The notes under the pieces: model-generated
Told to the model about the DNA's origin: nothing
The model's input: only the letters and a program-made list of their open reading frames with translations
Databases searched by the model: none
Position numbers and translations under genes: made by a program
From: DASQPR01 sp963797605
Lineage (GTDB): Bacteria > Actinomycetota > Actinomycetes > Mycobacteriales > Micromonosporaceae
NCBI GenBank assembly: GCA_963797605.1
Contig: CAWCPX010000017.1
Coordinates: 434,001 to 498,000 of the forward strand
Reading direction: 5' to 3'
Length of the DNA: 64,000 nucleotides
Shown here: in pieces, positions 18,734 through 28,300 of the stretch
Position numbering within the stretch: position 1 is the first letter of the stretch
Layout: every line of letters starts with the position of its first letter

Positions 18734-18966
18734 CCGCCCATAATGCCGCGCCGCTGCGACAGGTCCGAGCGAGCGTCACTCATGGGCTGCGGCATGTGGC
18801 CGATACTTGGGAAATGTCGGGTGCGCGATCGGACCGGGTCGAGTTTGTGTCGCCCGGGCCACCCAAAGTCGCCCCAGCGGTCGCGGGTGATCTTCCGGTG
18901 GGCGGGTGCGCGTCAAGATAATCACTGGCGGGTGGGCTGGGTCACCGGCCTATGCTTGCGGGCGAT

Positions 18967-21900
18967 ATGACTACGCAGCCAGAAGCGCCCGACGGCGGGC
19001 CGCAGGGTGCGAAGCCGGCGGCCGGGCCGACAACGGGCTCAGCCGCTCCCCGCACGAATCGACCCTCGCGCCGCCGGCGCGGCCCGAGGCGTCCGCAATC
19101 CGCTGACGGCACTCGCCCAAACGCCGCCGATTCGGCGCCGACGGCGACTCAGCCGACCAGAACGCAGCGCGGCAACACACCGCAACCAGGTAACACAGCG
19201 GCAGCGACGACTCAAAGCGCCACAACTCAGCCCGCCAACGGCCGGCGTGCCAGAACTCAGCCCGGCCAAGATCAGCCGGCGGACAGGGCTGCTCGCGCTC
19301 CCCGCCGATCGGTGAAGATCGACAACGAGCGAGCACCCGGTCGCGCCGAAGCGCGGGCCGCCGCCCGTGCCGCCACCGTGCTCGACATCACCTACCCCGC
19401 TGAGCTGCCGGTTTCGCAGAAGAAAGACGACATCGCGGCGGCCATCCGCGACAACCAGGTCGTGATCATCGCCGGCGAGACCGGTTCCGGCAAGACCACC
19501 CAGATTCCGAAGATCTGCCTCGAACTGGGCCGGGGCCGCGCCGGTCTCATCGGCCACACCCAGCCCCGCCGGATCGCGGCGCGCACGGTGGCCGACCGCA
19601 TCGCCGAGGAGTTGCACTCGGAGTTGGGTCAGACCGTCGGCTTCACGGTGCGCTTCAGCGACCACGTCAGCGACGCGACCATGGTCAAGGTCATGACCGA
19701 CGGCATCCTGCTGGCCGAGATCCAGAGCGACAGGCTCCTTCGACGGTACGACACGATCATCATCGACGAGGCCCACGAGCGCAGCCTCAACATCGACTTC
19801 ATCCTCGGCTGTCTCAAGCAGATGCTGCCGAAGCGGCCGGACCTGAAAGTGATCATCACGTCGGCCACGATCGACCCGGAGCGTTTCTCCGAGCAGTTCG
19901 GCGGCGCGCCGATCATCGAAGTCTCCGGCCGCACCTACCCGGTCGAGGTCCGCTACCGACCGCTCCAACTGGAAACCGACGACGACGAGACCGAGGACGA
20001 CGTACGCGACCAGCCGCAGGCGATCTGCGACGCCGTGACGGAACTCCAGGCCGAGGGCTCGGGCGACATCCTCGTCTTCTGTTCGGGCGAGCGCGAGATC
20101 CGTGACACGGCTGACGCCCTCACCGGCATGAACCTCAGAAACACCGAGATCCTCCCGCTGTACGCGCGCCTGTCGATCGCCGAGCAGCACCGCGTCTTCG
20201 CCTCGCATACCGGCCGGCGCATCGTGCTCGCCACAAACGTCGCGGAGACCTCGCTGACCGTGCCCGGCATCAAATACGTGATCGACCCCGGCACCGCCCG
20301 CATCTCCCGTTACAGCCACCGCCTGAAGGTCCAGCGGCTCCCGATCGAGGCGATCTCGCAGGCGTCCGCCAACCAGCGCAAAGGCCGGTGCGGACGCCTT
20401 TCCGACGGCATCTGCATCCGGCTCTACTCCGAGGAGGATTTCGAGAGCCGGCCGGAGTTCACCGATCCGGAGATCCTGCGGACCAACCTGGCCGGCGTGA
20501 TCCTGCAGATGACGGCGTACGGGCTCGGCGACATCAACGCGTTCCCGTTCATCGACCCGCCGGACAAGCGGAACATCTCGGACGGTCTCGCGCTGCTCCA
20601 GGAGATCGGCGCGTTCGCGACCGACCGCACGCTCACACCGCTCGGTCGCAAGCTCGCCGCGCTGCCGGTCGATCCCCGGATGGCCCGCATGGTCATCGAG
20701 GGCGACAAGAACGGCTGCCTGCGCGAGGTCATGGTCATCGCGGCCGCACTGTCCATCGTGGACCCACGAGAGCGCCCGACCGACAAACAGGAGCAGGCGC
20801 AGCAGAAACACGCCCGCTTCGCGGACCCGTCGTCGGACTTCCTGTCGCTGCTCACGCTATGGAACTACATCCAGACGCAGCAGAAGGAGCTGTCATCGAG
20901 CCAGTTCCGCAAGCTCTGCCGCACCGATTTTCTCAACTATCTCCGCGTACGCGAATGGCAGGACATTTACAGCCAGCTCCGCCAGACCGCGAAGAATCTT
21001 GGCCTCGTGCTGCCGCCCGGGAGCGAGACGCCCGGTGGCGCCGCCGCCGATCCGGTGCAGGTGCACAAGTCGCTGCTCGCCGGCCTGCTCTCGCACATCG
21101 GCATGAAGGACATAGAGGCCAAGGGCCCGAACAAGTTCGAGTACATCGGGGCCCGAGGCGCCCGCTTCTCGATCGCGCCCGGCTCCTCGCTGTTCAAGGC
21201 GGCACCCCGCTGGGTCTTCGCCGCCGAACTCGTCGAGACGTCGCGGCTGTGGGGCCGGGTCGTCGGCAAGATCGAGCCGGACTGGGTCGAGTCGATCGCC
21301 GGCCACCTCGTCAAACGCACCTTCAGCGAGCCGCACTGGGAGAAGACCCGGGCCGCCGTGATCGCGATCGAGAAGGTCACCCTCTACGGCCTGCCGATCG
21401 TCACCGGCCGCCGCACCAACTACAGCCGCATCGACCCGGAGCTGTGCCGCGAGCTGTTCATCCGGCACGCGCTCGTGGAGGGCGACTGGGAGACCCACCA
21501 CGCGTTCTTCGCCGAGAACCGGGAACTGTTGGAAGAGGTCGAGGAACTCGAACACCGGGCCCGCCGCCGCGACATCCTCGTCGACGACGAGACGCTGTAC
21601 GCGTTCTACGACGCCCGCATCCCGGCCGACATCGTCTCCGGACGCCACTTCGACTCATGGTGGAAGCAAACCCGACGAAACGCACCCGACCTGCTGTCGT
21701 TCGAGAAGTCGATGCTCGTCAACGACGCGGCGGCGCAGATCACCGGCACCGACTACCCCGACACGATCACCGTCGACGGTCTGACGCTGGACCTGTCCTA
21801 CCAGTTTGAGCCGGGGACGAACGCCGACGGCGTGACCGCGCACGTGCCGCTGCCGCTGCTGGGGCCGCTGCGCGCCGAACCGTTCGAGTGGCAGATCCCG

Positions 21901-23124
21901 GGCCTGCGCGCCGACCTCGTAGCCGCGCTGATCAAGTCGCTGCCGAAGCACCTGCGGCGCACCCTGGTCCCGGCCCCTGATCGCGCGGAGGCGTTCCTCG
22001 ATCGCACCGGCGCCCGGGTCACCACGCCCGACGAGCCGCTGTTCAGCGCGCTGGAACGGGAACTCCGGCGGATGACCGGCACGATCATCCCCCGCGCCGA
22101 CTGGGACCTGACGAAGGTGCCGCACCACCTGCGGATCACCTTCCGGGTGCTCGATGACAACGGCAAGACGATCGGCGAGGACAAGGACCTCGCGGCGCTC
22201 AAGAGCCGGCTCGAAGTGCAGGCGCACACCGTCGTCGCGGCCGTCGCCACCGGTGTCGAGAAGACCGGCGTGCGCAGCTGGACCATCGGCACCCTGCCCC
22301 GGGCCCTGGAACGCAAGACCGCCGGTTACATCGTGTCGGCGTACCCGGCCCTCGTCGACGAACGGGACAGCGTCGCCGTCCGCGTGTTCGACACCGAGGC
22401 CGCCGCCGAACGCGCGATGGTGGCCGGGACCCGCCGGTTGCTGTTGCTGACGATCCCCTCCCCGATCCAGCAGATCTCCGGCCGGCTACCCAACGACGCG
22501 AAGCTCACGCTGATGCGGAACCCGAACCGCAACGTCGGCGAGTTGATGGCCGACTGCCTGGACGCCGCCGTCGACCGGCTCGTCGAGGAGGCGGGCGGCC
22601 CGGCGTGGGACGAGGCCGGGTTCACCGCGCTGCGCGATCACGTACGCGCCGAGCTGCACGACACCGCGTACGACGTCATCGCGAAGGTGCGCTCGGTGCT
22701 GGCCGCGGCGCATACGGTGGAGGCACGGCTCGGTGGCACCTCGAATCCCGCGATGATCGCTTCGCTGGCGGATGCCCGTACCCAGCTGAATGGGTTGATC
22801 TATCCCGGTTTTGTGACCGCGACCGGGGCACCGCGCCTGACCGACCTGGCGCGCTACCTCCGGGCCCTGGACAAACGGCTGGAGAAGCTGCCGCTCGACC
22901 CGGCCCGCGACCGACTGCAGATCCCCAAGATCGAGGCGGTCCGGGAGGAGTACGCGACGTGGATCGGCGAACTGCCGACCGGCGCCGCCGACTGGCCCGA
23001 GGTGCGCGACGTGCGCTGGATGATCGAGGAACTGCGGGTCAACCTGTTCGCGCAGGCCGTCGGCACGCCGTATCCGATCTCGGAGAAGCGGATCTATCGG
23101 GCAATGGACGACGTCGCCTACTAG
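18967..23124 (+). CDS. hrpA: DEAH-box ATP-dependent RNA helicase HrpA
   Basis: A large monomeric 3'-5' RNA helicase of about 1385 aa, with a role in RNA metabolism and collided-ribosome rescue known for E. coli HrpA. The N-terminal 120 residues are low-complexity (Ala, Thr, Pro, Gln, Arg). Then come Walker A GETGSGKTTQIPK near residue 169, DEAH near 267, SATID near 299 and motif VI QRKGRCGR near 469. Next are the winged-helix and ratchet region and a C-terminal DUF3418 domain (residues about 780-1360). The ATG at 18967 (MTTQPEAP) is preferred to the upstream TTG/CTG codons. Over 4 kb with no frameshift, in contrast to flanking blocks. Confidence 0.95.
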   Translation: MTTQPEAPDGGPQGAKPAAGPTTGSAAPRTNRPSRRRRGPRRPQSADGTRPNAADSAPTATQPTRTQRGNTPQPGNTAAATTQSATTQPANGRRARTQPGQDQPADRAARAPRRSVKIDNERAPGRAEARAAARAATVLDITYPAELPVSQKKDDIAAAIRDNQVVIIAGETGSGKTTQIPKICLELGRGRAGLIGHTQPRRIAARTVADRIAEELHSELGQTVGFTVRFSDHVSDATMVKVMTDGILLAEIQSDRLLRRYDTIIIDEAHERSLNIDFILGCLKQMLPKRPDLKVIITSATIDPERFSEQFGGAPIIEVSGRTYPVEVRYRPLQLETDDDETEDDVRDQPQAICDAVTELQAEGSGDILVFCSGEREIRDTADALTGMNLRNTEILPLYARLSIAEQHRVFASHTGRRIVLATNVAETSLTVPGIKYVIDPGTARISRYSHRLKVQRLPIEAISQASANQRKGRCGRLSDGICIRLYSEEDFESRPEFTDPEILRTNLAGVILQMTAYGLGDINAFPFIDPPDKRNISDGLALLQEIGAFATDRTLTPLGRKLAALPVDPRMARMVIEGDKNGCLREVMVIAAALSIVDPRERPTDKQEQAQQKHARFADPSSDFLSLLTLWNYIQTQQKELSSSQFRKLCRTDFLNYLRVREWQDIYSQLRQTAKNLGLVLPPGSETPGGAAADPVQVHKSLLAGLLSHIGMKDIEAKGPNKFEYIGARGARFSIAPGSSLFKAAPRWVFAAELVETSRLWGRVVGKIEPDWVESIAGHLVKRTFSEPHWEKTRAAVIAIEKVTLYGLPIVTGRRTNYSRIDPELCRELFIRHALVEGDWETHHAFFAENRELLEEVEELEHRARRRDILVDDETLYAFYDARIPADIVSGRHFDSWWKQTRRNAPDLLSFEKSMLVNDAAAQITGTDYPDTITVDGLTLDLSYQFEPGTNADGVTAHVPLPLLGPLRAEPFEWQIPGLRADLVAALIKSLPKHLRRTLVPAPDRAEAFLDRTGARVTTPDEPLFSALERELRRMTGTIIPRADWDLTKVPHHLRITFRVLDDNGKTIGEDKDLAALKSRLEVQAHTVVAAVATGVEKTGVRSWTIGTLPRALERKTAGYIVSAYPALVDERDSVAVRVFDTEAAAERAMVAGTRRLLLLTIPSPIQQISGRLPNDAKLTLMRNPNRNVGELMADCLDAAVDRLVEEAGGPAWDEAGFTALRDHVRAELHDTAYDVIAKVRSVLAAAHTVEARLGGTSNPAMIASLADARTQLNGLIYPGFVTATGAPRLTDLARYLRALDKRLEKLPLDPARDRLQIPKIEAVREEYATWIGELPTGAADWPEVRDVRWMIEELRVNLFAQAVGTPYPISEKRIYRAMDDVAY

Positions 23125-23194
23125 AACGCCGACGAGACGGTGGCGATATGCGGCGGCTCCGGCCACCACGGATCGGCACAGTAAAATCGCCCGC

Positions 23195-24731
23195 ATGATC
23201 ACCTCGACGATCGGCGGCCGTCCCACCCCCGGCGGCACCCCGCACACGCTGCGCAACCCCGCGAATCCGGCCGACGAGGTGGCCACCGTCGCCCTTGCCG
23301 ACGCCGACACGTTCGTCGACGCCTGCCGCTCCGCGAAAGACGCCCAGCGGGCCTGGTCACGTGTGCCGGCGCCGGTGCGAGGGCAGGTCATCGCGAACCT
23401 GGGCGCGCTCGTGCGGGCGAACAAGGAGGCGCTCGCGCAGATCGTGACGCGCGAGATCGGGAAGCCGATCGCGGAAGCCCGCGGTGAGGTGCAGGAAATC
23501 ATCGACACGTGTGACTTCTTTCTCGGCGAGGGGCGGCGCCTCTACGGGCAGACCGTGCCGAGCGAGATGCCGGACAAGGCACTGTTCACCTTCCGGGTGC
23601 CGGTCGGCGTCGCGGCGATCATCACGGCCGGCAACTTCCCCGTCGCGGTCCCGTCGTGGTACATCGTGCCGGCGCTGCTCTGCGGCAACACCGTGGTGTG
23701 GAAACCCGCCGAGTACGCCGCGGCTTCGGCTGACGCGTTCGCGGCGCTGATCCGCCGGGCCGGGCTGCCCGAGGGCGTCTTCGACGTCGTGTACGCGGAC
23801 GGTCCGACGACGTTCGCCGGGCTGGCGGGCGCCCTCGATGCCGGTGTGGTCGACAAGGTCGGTTTCACCGGTTCCTCCGACGTCGGCACGCGCATCGGTG
23901 AGCTGTGCGGCCGGCATCTGCAGAGCCCATGCCTGGAGTTGGGCGGCAAGAACCCCATGGTGGTCGCGCCCGATGCCGACCTGGCACTGGCGGTCGAGGG
24001 AGCACTCTTCGCGGGGTTCGGATCGGCCGGGCAACGGTGCACCTCGCTGGGGACGGCGATCGTGCACGAGTCGCTGTACGAGCCGTTTCTGGCCGCGCTC
24101 GACGTCGCCCTTCGGGAGGCGGTCATCGGCGATCCGACGCGTACCGATGTCCTCTATGGACCGATGCTCGCGCCGAAGTTCGCCGAGCGCTATGAATCCT
24201 TCCTCAGCTGGATCTCGCCCACCCGGCGTGTCTTCGGCTCCACCGCAGTAGGTCGAATTACCGATCTGAGCCCACGCGACGAAATTCCAAGGAATGTCCG
24301 AAGGACTGTATTATCACCCGGTCGTCGTGGCCGATCTGAGTCCGACCGACAAACTCTTCACGACCGAGACGTTCGGCCCGATCATCGGCGTGATGCCGTA
24401 CCGCACGCTGGACGAGGCGATCGCGCTGGCCAACCGGCCCGGCTACGGTCTCTCGTCGTCGATCTACACGACCGACCCGGCCACCGCGTTCGCGTTTCGC
24501 GAGGGCATCGGCGCCGGCATGGTGTCGGTCAACAACTCGACCTCGGGAGCCGAGGCGCATCTGCCGTTCGGCGGCAACGGACAGTCGGGCAACGGGTCGC
24601 GGCAGTCCGGCATGTGGGTGCTCGACCAGTTCACCCGGTGGCAGTCGATGAACTGGGATTATTCGGGGCGATTGCAGAAGGCTCAGATGGACACGGCGAC
24701 GCTGACCCCGGAACTGGACTTCCGGCTCTAG
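23195..24731 (+). CDS. Aldehyde dehydrogenase family protein (one frameshift)
   Basis: NAD(P)-dependent aldehyde dehydrogenase of about 511 aa. Conserved elements: VGVAAIITAGNFPVAVPSW, NTVVWKPAEYA, GFTGSSDVG, the general-base Glu in CLELGGKNP and the nucleophile Cys in SAGQRCTS. After RITDLSPRDEIPR near 24290 the frame changes, and the remainder (EGLYYHPVVV, TETFGPIIGVMPY, NNSTSGAEAHLPFGG) is in another frame, ending PELDFRL. The substrate cannot be assigned. BoxD is also an aldehyde dehydrogenase, so a link with boxBC is possible but unproven. Its stop codon TAG is formed at the left edge of the palindromic element at 24729. Confidence 0.83.
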
Positions 24732-24894
24732 GCCCTGTCTCGAAGTCCGTTCGAGCGAGCCGCGAGCCAGGCGCCGATCCGACAAGGCTTGATCTTTGCC
24801 TGGATACCGCGTTTGTATCCAGGTAAAGATCAAACGCCGTCGGTCGGTGTCTGGGTCACGGCGCAGCCGAACGGCAGCTTTGAGACAGGGCCTA
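24729..24894. mobile_element. 166-bp near-palindromic MITE-like element
   Basis: Left end TAGGCCCTGTCTCGAAG and right end CTTTGAGACAGGGCCTA are inverted repeats. The similarity continues inward for most of the length to an inner arm TTGATCTTTGCCTGGATAC (24789-24807) matched by GTATCCAGGTAAAGATCAA (24815-24833) around a 7-base loop. The element can fold almost completely on itself and has no coding frame. TA at both edges fits TA target-site duplication as in IS630/Tc1-mariner-derived MITEs. No transposase is in the window. Confidence 0.7.
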
Positions 24895-24912
24895 GCGCCG
24901 GCAGGCGCTAGG
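24891..24912. terminator. Perfect 9-bp hairpin between convergent genes
   Basis: CCTAGCGCC, GGCA loop, GGCGCTAGG. It overlaps the right edge of the palindromic element and the stop codon of the TIGR03086 gene. It is likely a bidirectional terminator. Confidence 0.5.
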
Positions 24913-25495
24913 ACAGCGCCGGATTGCCGGGTTCGGCCGGCCAGCGCGGATTGCGGCCGACGTAGGCCATCAGGCGTTCGCCGACCGGCGCGTCGTCGGC
25001 GATCGGCACCATCTCACCGAACGACTTGCTGGGCCGGTCGACCGGGAAGCGTTTCATGATGCGCAACGCCGCCTCGCTGAGGTCTTCGGGCGGCAGGCGG
25101 TGGAGGCCGAGCGCGGCCGCGACGTCCCATCCGTGCACCGTGTAGTCGACGATGTGCATGCTCATCGCGACCGCCGACGGCACCGCACCGAAGCCGAAGA
25201 CCTCGATCTTCTCCGGCATCTTCTCGCTGAACGCGGCCGTGACCACGGCCGCCGACTCGCCGAAGCCCGCGACCAGGTCGCCGTCGAACGTGACCGAATC
25301 CCATACGTCGGCTCCGACCGGCGAGTCGAACGCGGCCGCCGCGAAACCGTGGTTGTGGGCGATCATGTGCGCGATCAGGTCACGCAGCCGCCAGTCGCCG
25401 CACGGCGTGGCGTCGTCGAGCTGGTCCGGGTCGAGTTGCGCGATGACGTCGTTGCACCAGCTCAGGGCCGCTTGGTCGAGCGCGAACAGATCCAT
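24908..25495 (-). CDS. TIGR03086 family metal-binding protein
   Basis: A 195-aa cytosolic protein of the DinB/mycothiol-dependent maleylpyruvate isomerase superfamily. The N-terminal four-helix bundle shows the family pattern DATPCGDWRLRDLIAHMIAHN, with candidate metal-binding His, and later HIVDYTVHGWDVAAALG. Such proteins are thought to use mycothiol or a divalent metal; no reaction is known for this subgroup. The ATG at 25495 (MDLFALDQAAL) is chosen because homology starts there. It is downstream of, and on the same strand as, the second kinase (26-base gap), so cotranscription is likely. Confidence 0.8.
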   Translation of the reverse strand: MDLFALDQAALSWCNDVIAQLDPDQLDDATPCGDWRLRDLIAHMIAHNHGFAAAAFDSPVGADVWDSVTFDGDLVAGFGESAAVVTAAFSEKMPEKIEVFGFGAVPSAVAMSMHIVDYTVHGWDVAAALGLHRLPPEDLSEAALRIMKRFPVDRPSKSFGEMVPIADDAPVGERLMAYVGRNPRWPAEPGNPALS

Positions 25496-25520
25496 CGAAT
25501 CCCCCAGCGTCGCGCGCCTG

Positions 25521-27269
25521 CTACGGCACGATCTGGTCCACCATAATGGTGTCGAAGCGCACGGCATAGGGCGTTTGCGGGATCTCCGGCAGCATGCCGT
25601 CCTTCTCCTGGAAGGCGCCGAGCACGATGTGACCGGTCGGGTAGAAGCCGCGGGCATCGTAGTAGGGAAACTCGACTTTGCCGTCACGGTAGAAGCGGAA
25701 GTTCATCCCGACGACATCGATCTGAATCCGCGTCGGCACGCCCGGCACGATCGGTGTTTCCAGCGTGTGGTCGATCAGTGTCTCGATCTGGCCGGAGTGC
25801 GAGACCAGGCGCATGTCGTCGGGGCAGACCTGGAGCGCGTACCCCTGTTGGTTGTCGAAGTGAAACCAGATGCCGGCACAGCTCGTCGGGCCGATCAGCG
25901 TGACGTCGACGGCCACCCGGAAGTCGGCGACGTTCACGACCTGGCCCGGACACCGGTAGGTCTCGTTGTTGGGAAGTTGCACGGTGAGGCCGTCGGCGCG
26001 GACGCGGCACGTGCCGAGTCCCTTGTCGGAGCGATCGTGCCAGCCGCTCGACGTGGGCACCCGGAGGCTGCTGCGCACGAGGTTGAGATAGGACAGGCTC
26101 ACGGTCGGCGAGGGCGACGAGAGCGGCCCGGCGTGCGCGCTCGGCCGGATGTAGCCGGTCACCATGCCGGCGACGACAGCCATGGCCGCGAGGATGGCGA
26201 GCACGAGCGCGGCGATGCCGACTGAACGCCACCACGACGACACCGGCGGCAGCAGATCATCGGCGGGGTCGACTTGCTCCATGTCGTCGTCGGGGCGATC
26301 GTCGACGCGTGGCATTTCCCGGGTCGCGGCGACGTACGCCCGCTGCATGCCTTTGACGAGGGACGCCTCGGTCGCGTCGCTGACCGGCGCGTCGTTGCCG
26401 GTCGTGAGCAGCCGGTCGAGCAGTTGGCGGGCGGTCGGGCGGTCTTCCGGCCGCTTCGAGAGCGCCTGCGCGACCAGATCGCGAAGCGGGCCGCTCAGCC
26501 CGTCGAGAGTCGGTTCCTGGGTGAGGATCGCGACCGCGGTCGCCGGCGGGGTGTCGGCGAGAAACGGCACATGACCGGTTGCCGCGTACGCGACGATCGC
26601 ACCCCACGCGAACACGTCCGCGGCCGGCGTCAGGCGCTGCGTCTTCTCGGCCACGCCGCCGGGTGCCGTGGATGCCATGCCGACCGTGGGATCGAGCCGC
26701 TCCGGTGCCATGTACGCGACCGTGCCCAGGAGTTGGTCGGTGCGAGTGTCCCCATCGGAGCGTTCGGTGCCGCGGGCGATGCCGAAGTCGATGACCTTCG
26801 GGGTGCCGGGCGCGAGCAGTACGTTGCTCGGCTTCAGGTCTCGGTGGATGACGCCGGCGCCGTGGATCGCCGTGAGCGCCGTGGCGACGCCGATGGCGAG
26901 CCCGTAGAGGTTGGCGGGTGTCAGTGGCCCCCGGTCGTGCACGACTTCGGCGAGGTTGGGGCCGTCGACGAACTCCACGACGAGGAACGGCGTCTCGTGA
27001 TCGGGGTCGGCGTCGAGCACTTCGGCCGTGCAGAACGGCGGCACGGCTTGCGCGCGGGCGACTTCACCGCGAAATCGGCGGCGGAACTCGGGCTCCTCGG
27101 CGAGGTCGGCGCGGATCACCTTGAGCGCGACGGTGCGACCCTCGGGCGAATCGGCCAGATAGACCGAGCCCATGCCGCCCTCGCCGAGCCGGCGCAGCAG
27201 GCGGTATTTTCCGAGCCGCTGCGGATCGCCCGGCCGGAGCGGCAAGCCTGGCACCACGCCGCCCGACAC
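25521..27269 (-). CDS. Pkn-type Ser/Thr kinase with extracellular lectin-like domain
   Basis: Receptor-like kinase, 582 aa. Kinase domain about residues 18-275: GEGGMGSVY, VALKVI, HRDLKPSNVLL, IDFGIARG and MAPERL. A linker follows, then a transmembrane helix near residues 347-372 (VGIAALVLAILAAMAVVAGM), a Ser/Pro stalk and an extracellular domain of about 190 residues. The outer domain (LPNNETYRCPGQVVNVADFR, CAGIWFHFDNQQGYALQVC, FYRDGKVEFPYYD) resembles concanavalin-like/DUF1080 jelly rolls and has four cysteines, so it may sense a carbohydrate (inference). It is divergent from the methyltransferase. Confidence 0.87.
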   Translation of the reverse strand: MSGGVVPGLPLRPGDPQRLGKYRLLRRLGEGGMGSVYLADSPEGRTVALKVIRADLAEEPEFRRRFRGEVARAQAVPPFCTAEVLDADPDHETPFLVVEFVDGPNLAEVVHDRGPLTPANLYGLAIGVATALTAIHGAGVIHRDLKPSNVLLAPGTPKVIDFGIARGTERSDGDTRTDQLLGTVAYMAPERLDPTVGMASTAPGGVAEKTQRLTPAADVFAWGAIVAYAATGHVPFLADTPPATAVAILTQEPTLDGLSGPLRDLVAQALSKRPEDRPTARQLLDRLLTTGNDAPVSDATEASLVKGMQRAYVAATREMPRVDDRPDDDMEQVDPADDLLPPVSSWWRSVGIAALVLAILAAMAVVAGMVTGYIRPSAHAGPLSSPSPTVSLSYLNLVRSSLRVPTSSGWHDRSDKGLGTCRVRADGLTVQLPNNETYRCPGQVVNVADFRVAVDVTLIGPTSCAGIWFHFDNQQGYALQVCPDDMRLVSHSGQIETLIDHTLETPIVPGVPTRIQIDVVGMNFRFYRDGKVEFPYYDARGFYPTGHIVLGAFQEKDGMLPEIPQTPYAVRFDTIMVDQIVP

Positions 27270-27393
27270 TCGTCTCGCCCTCCCCGACGCCTCCCGTCAG
27301 CCGTTGGCTGCACATTGGAGACACTCCCCGTTCACATCTCGCGACAGCATGCCATTTCGCGATGCAAAGCGACATTCCCTGACCAGTTAGGTC

Positions 27394-27422
27394 TTGAATT
27401 AAAATCCTATTTGTGATATAGT
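27394..27422 (+). promoter_or_regulatory. Strong SigA-type promoter for the methyltransferase gene
   Basis: TTGAAT (27394-27399), 17-base spacer, TATAGT (27417-27422), in an AT-rich pocket (about 27390-27425) unusual for this GC-rich window. It lies 29 bases upstream of the ATG at 27451. Confidence 0.6.
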
Positions 27423-27450
27423 GTCGGATTAGCGAGTTACCGTCGTCGGC

Positions 27451-28293
27451 ATGCTCAAGAATCAGACAGCGATCACCGCGGCCGCCGCGCGAGCCGGCCA
27501 CCTCATCGTCGACGCCGAGCCACACATCTTCGTCGACAACCTAGCCGAGACGCTCCTCGGCCCGCAGGCCCCCGAATTCGTCGACTACCACCGCCATCAC
27601 GGCACCCACATCGTGCTCGCGAGCGCGCGAGCGCAGGTCGTGTGCCGGGCGCGCTACACCGAAAGCGTTGTGGCACAGGCGATCCAGCGAGGCGTCACGC
27701 AGTACGTGATCCTGGGCGCCGGCCTCGACTCGTTCGCGTACCGGTCGCCGTCGGCCGCGCGGATCCGGGTCTTCGAAGTCGATTTTCCCGAGACGCAGGC
27801 GTGGAAGCGGTCGCTACTGGATTCGGCCGGCATCACGGTGCCGGGCGGCGTCACGTTCGCGGCGGTGGATTTCGAGACCGACGCGCTCGCGGATGCGTTG
27901 CGAGCAGCAGGTTTCGACCCGGCGCGACCGGCCGTCGTTAGCTGGCTCGGTGTCACGATGTACCTCACCGAGGCCGCCATCGCTGAAACGCTCTCCGTTA
28001 TCGGCCGGTTCACGCCCGGCACCGAGATCGTCGCCGACTACATGCTGCCGCCCGACCTTCGTGACGAGGCCGGCCAGACCTACGTCGACCTGGTCGCGCC
28101 GATGACGGCCGAGCGGGGTGAGCCGTGGCTGACGTTTCTGACGCCCGACACCGCGACGGATCTGCTGGCCCGGACCGGTTTCGGGGAGGCACACCACGTG
28201 CGGCAACGAGATTTCGACGCGGCGCTGTGGCACCGAACCGACGCCCTACGACCATCGGACCTCTCGGTCATCGCCCACGCCACGGTCGGATAG
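27451..28293 (+). CDS. SAM-dependent methyltransferase, leucine carboxyl methyltransferase-like family
   Basis: A 280-aa class I methyltransferase of the TIGR00027/LCM group that is expanded in actinomycetes. SAM-binding motif I is visible as YVILGAGLDSFAYR, followed by the acidic loop VFEVDFPETQ and VVSWLGVTMYLTEAAI. The substrate is unknown; LCM homologues methylate carboxyl groups of small molecules or proteins. The ATG at 27451 is a good start behind a strong promoter. Its stop lies 7 bases from the stop of the convergent CapA-like gene. Confidence 0.85.
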   Translation: MLKNQTAITAAAARAGHLIVDAEPHIFVDNLAETLLGPQAPEFVDYHRHHGTHIVLASARAQVVCRARYTESVVAQAIQRGVTQYVILGAGLDSFAYRSPSAARIRVFEVDFPETQAWKRSLLDSAGITVPGGVTFAAVDFETDALADALRAAGFDPARPAVVSWLGVTMYLTEAAIAETLSVIGRFTPGTEIVADYMLPPDLRDEAGQTYVDLVAPMTAERGEPWLTFLTPDTATDLLARTGFGEAHHVRQRDFDAALWHRTDALRPSDLSVIAHATVG

Positions 28294-28300
28294 GACGCGT

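Noticed and set aside
24729..24894. tRNA-like or structured RNA gene, because of GTTCGAGC and strong folding
   Set aside because: No cloverleaf could be drawn; the fold is one long hairpin with terminal inverted repeats, better explained as a MITE-like element.
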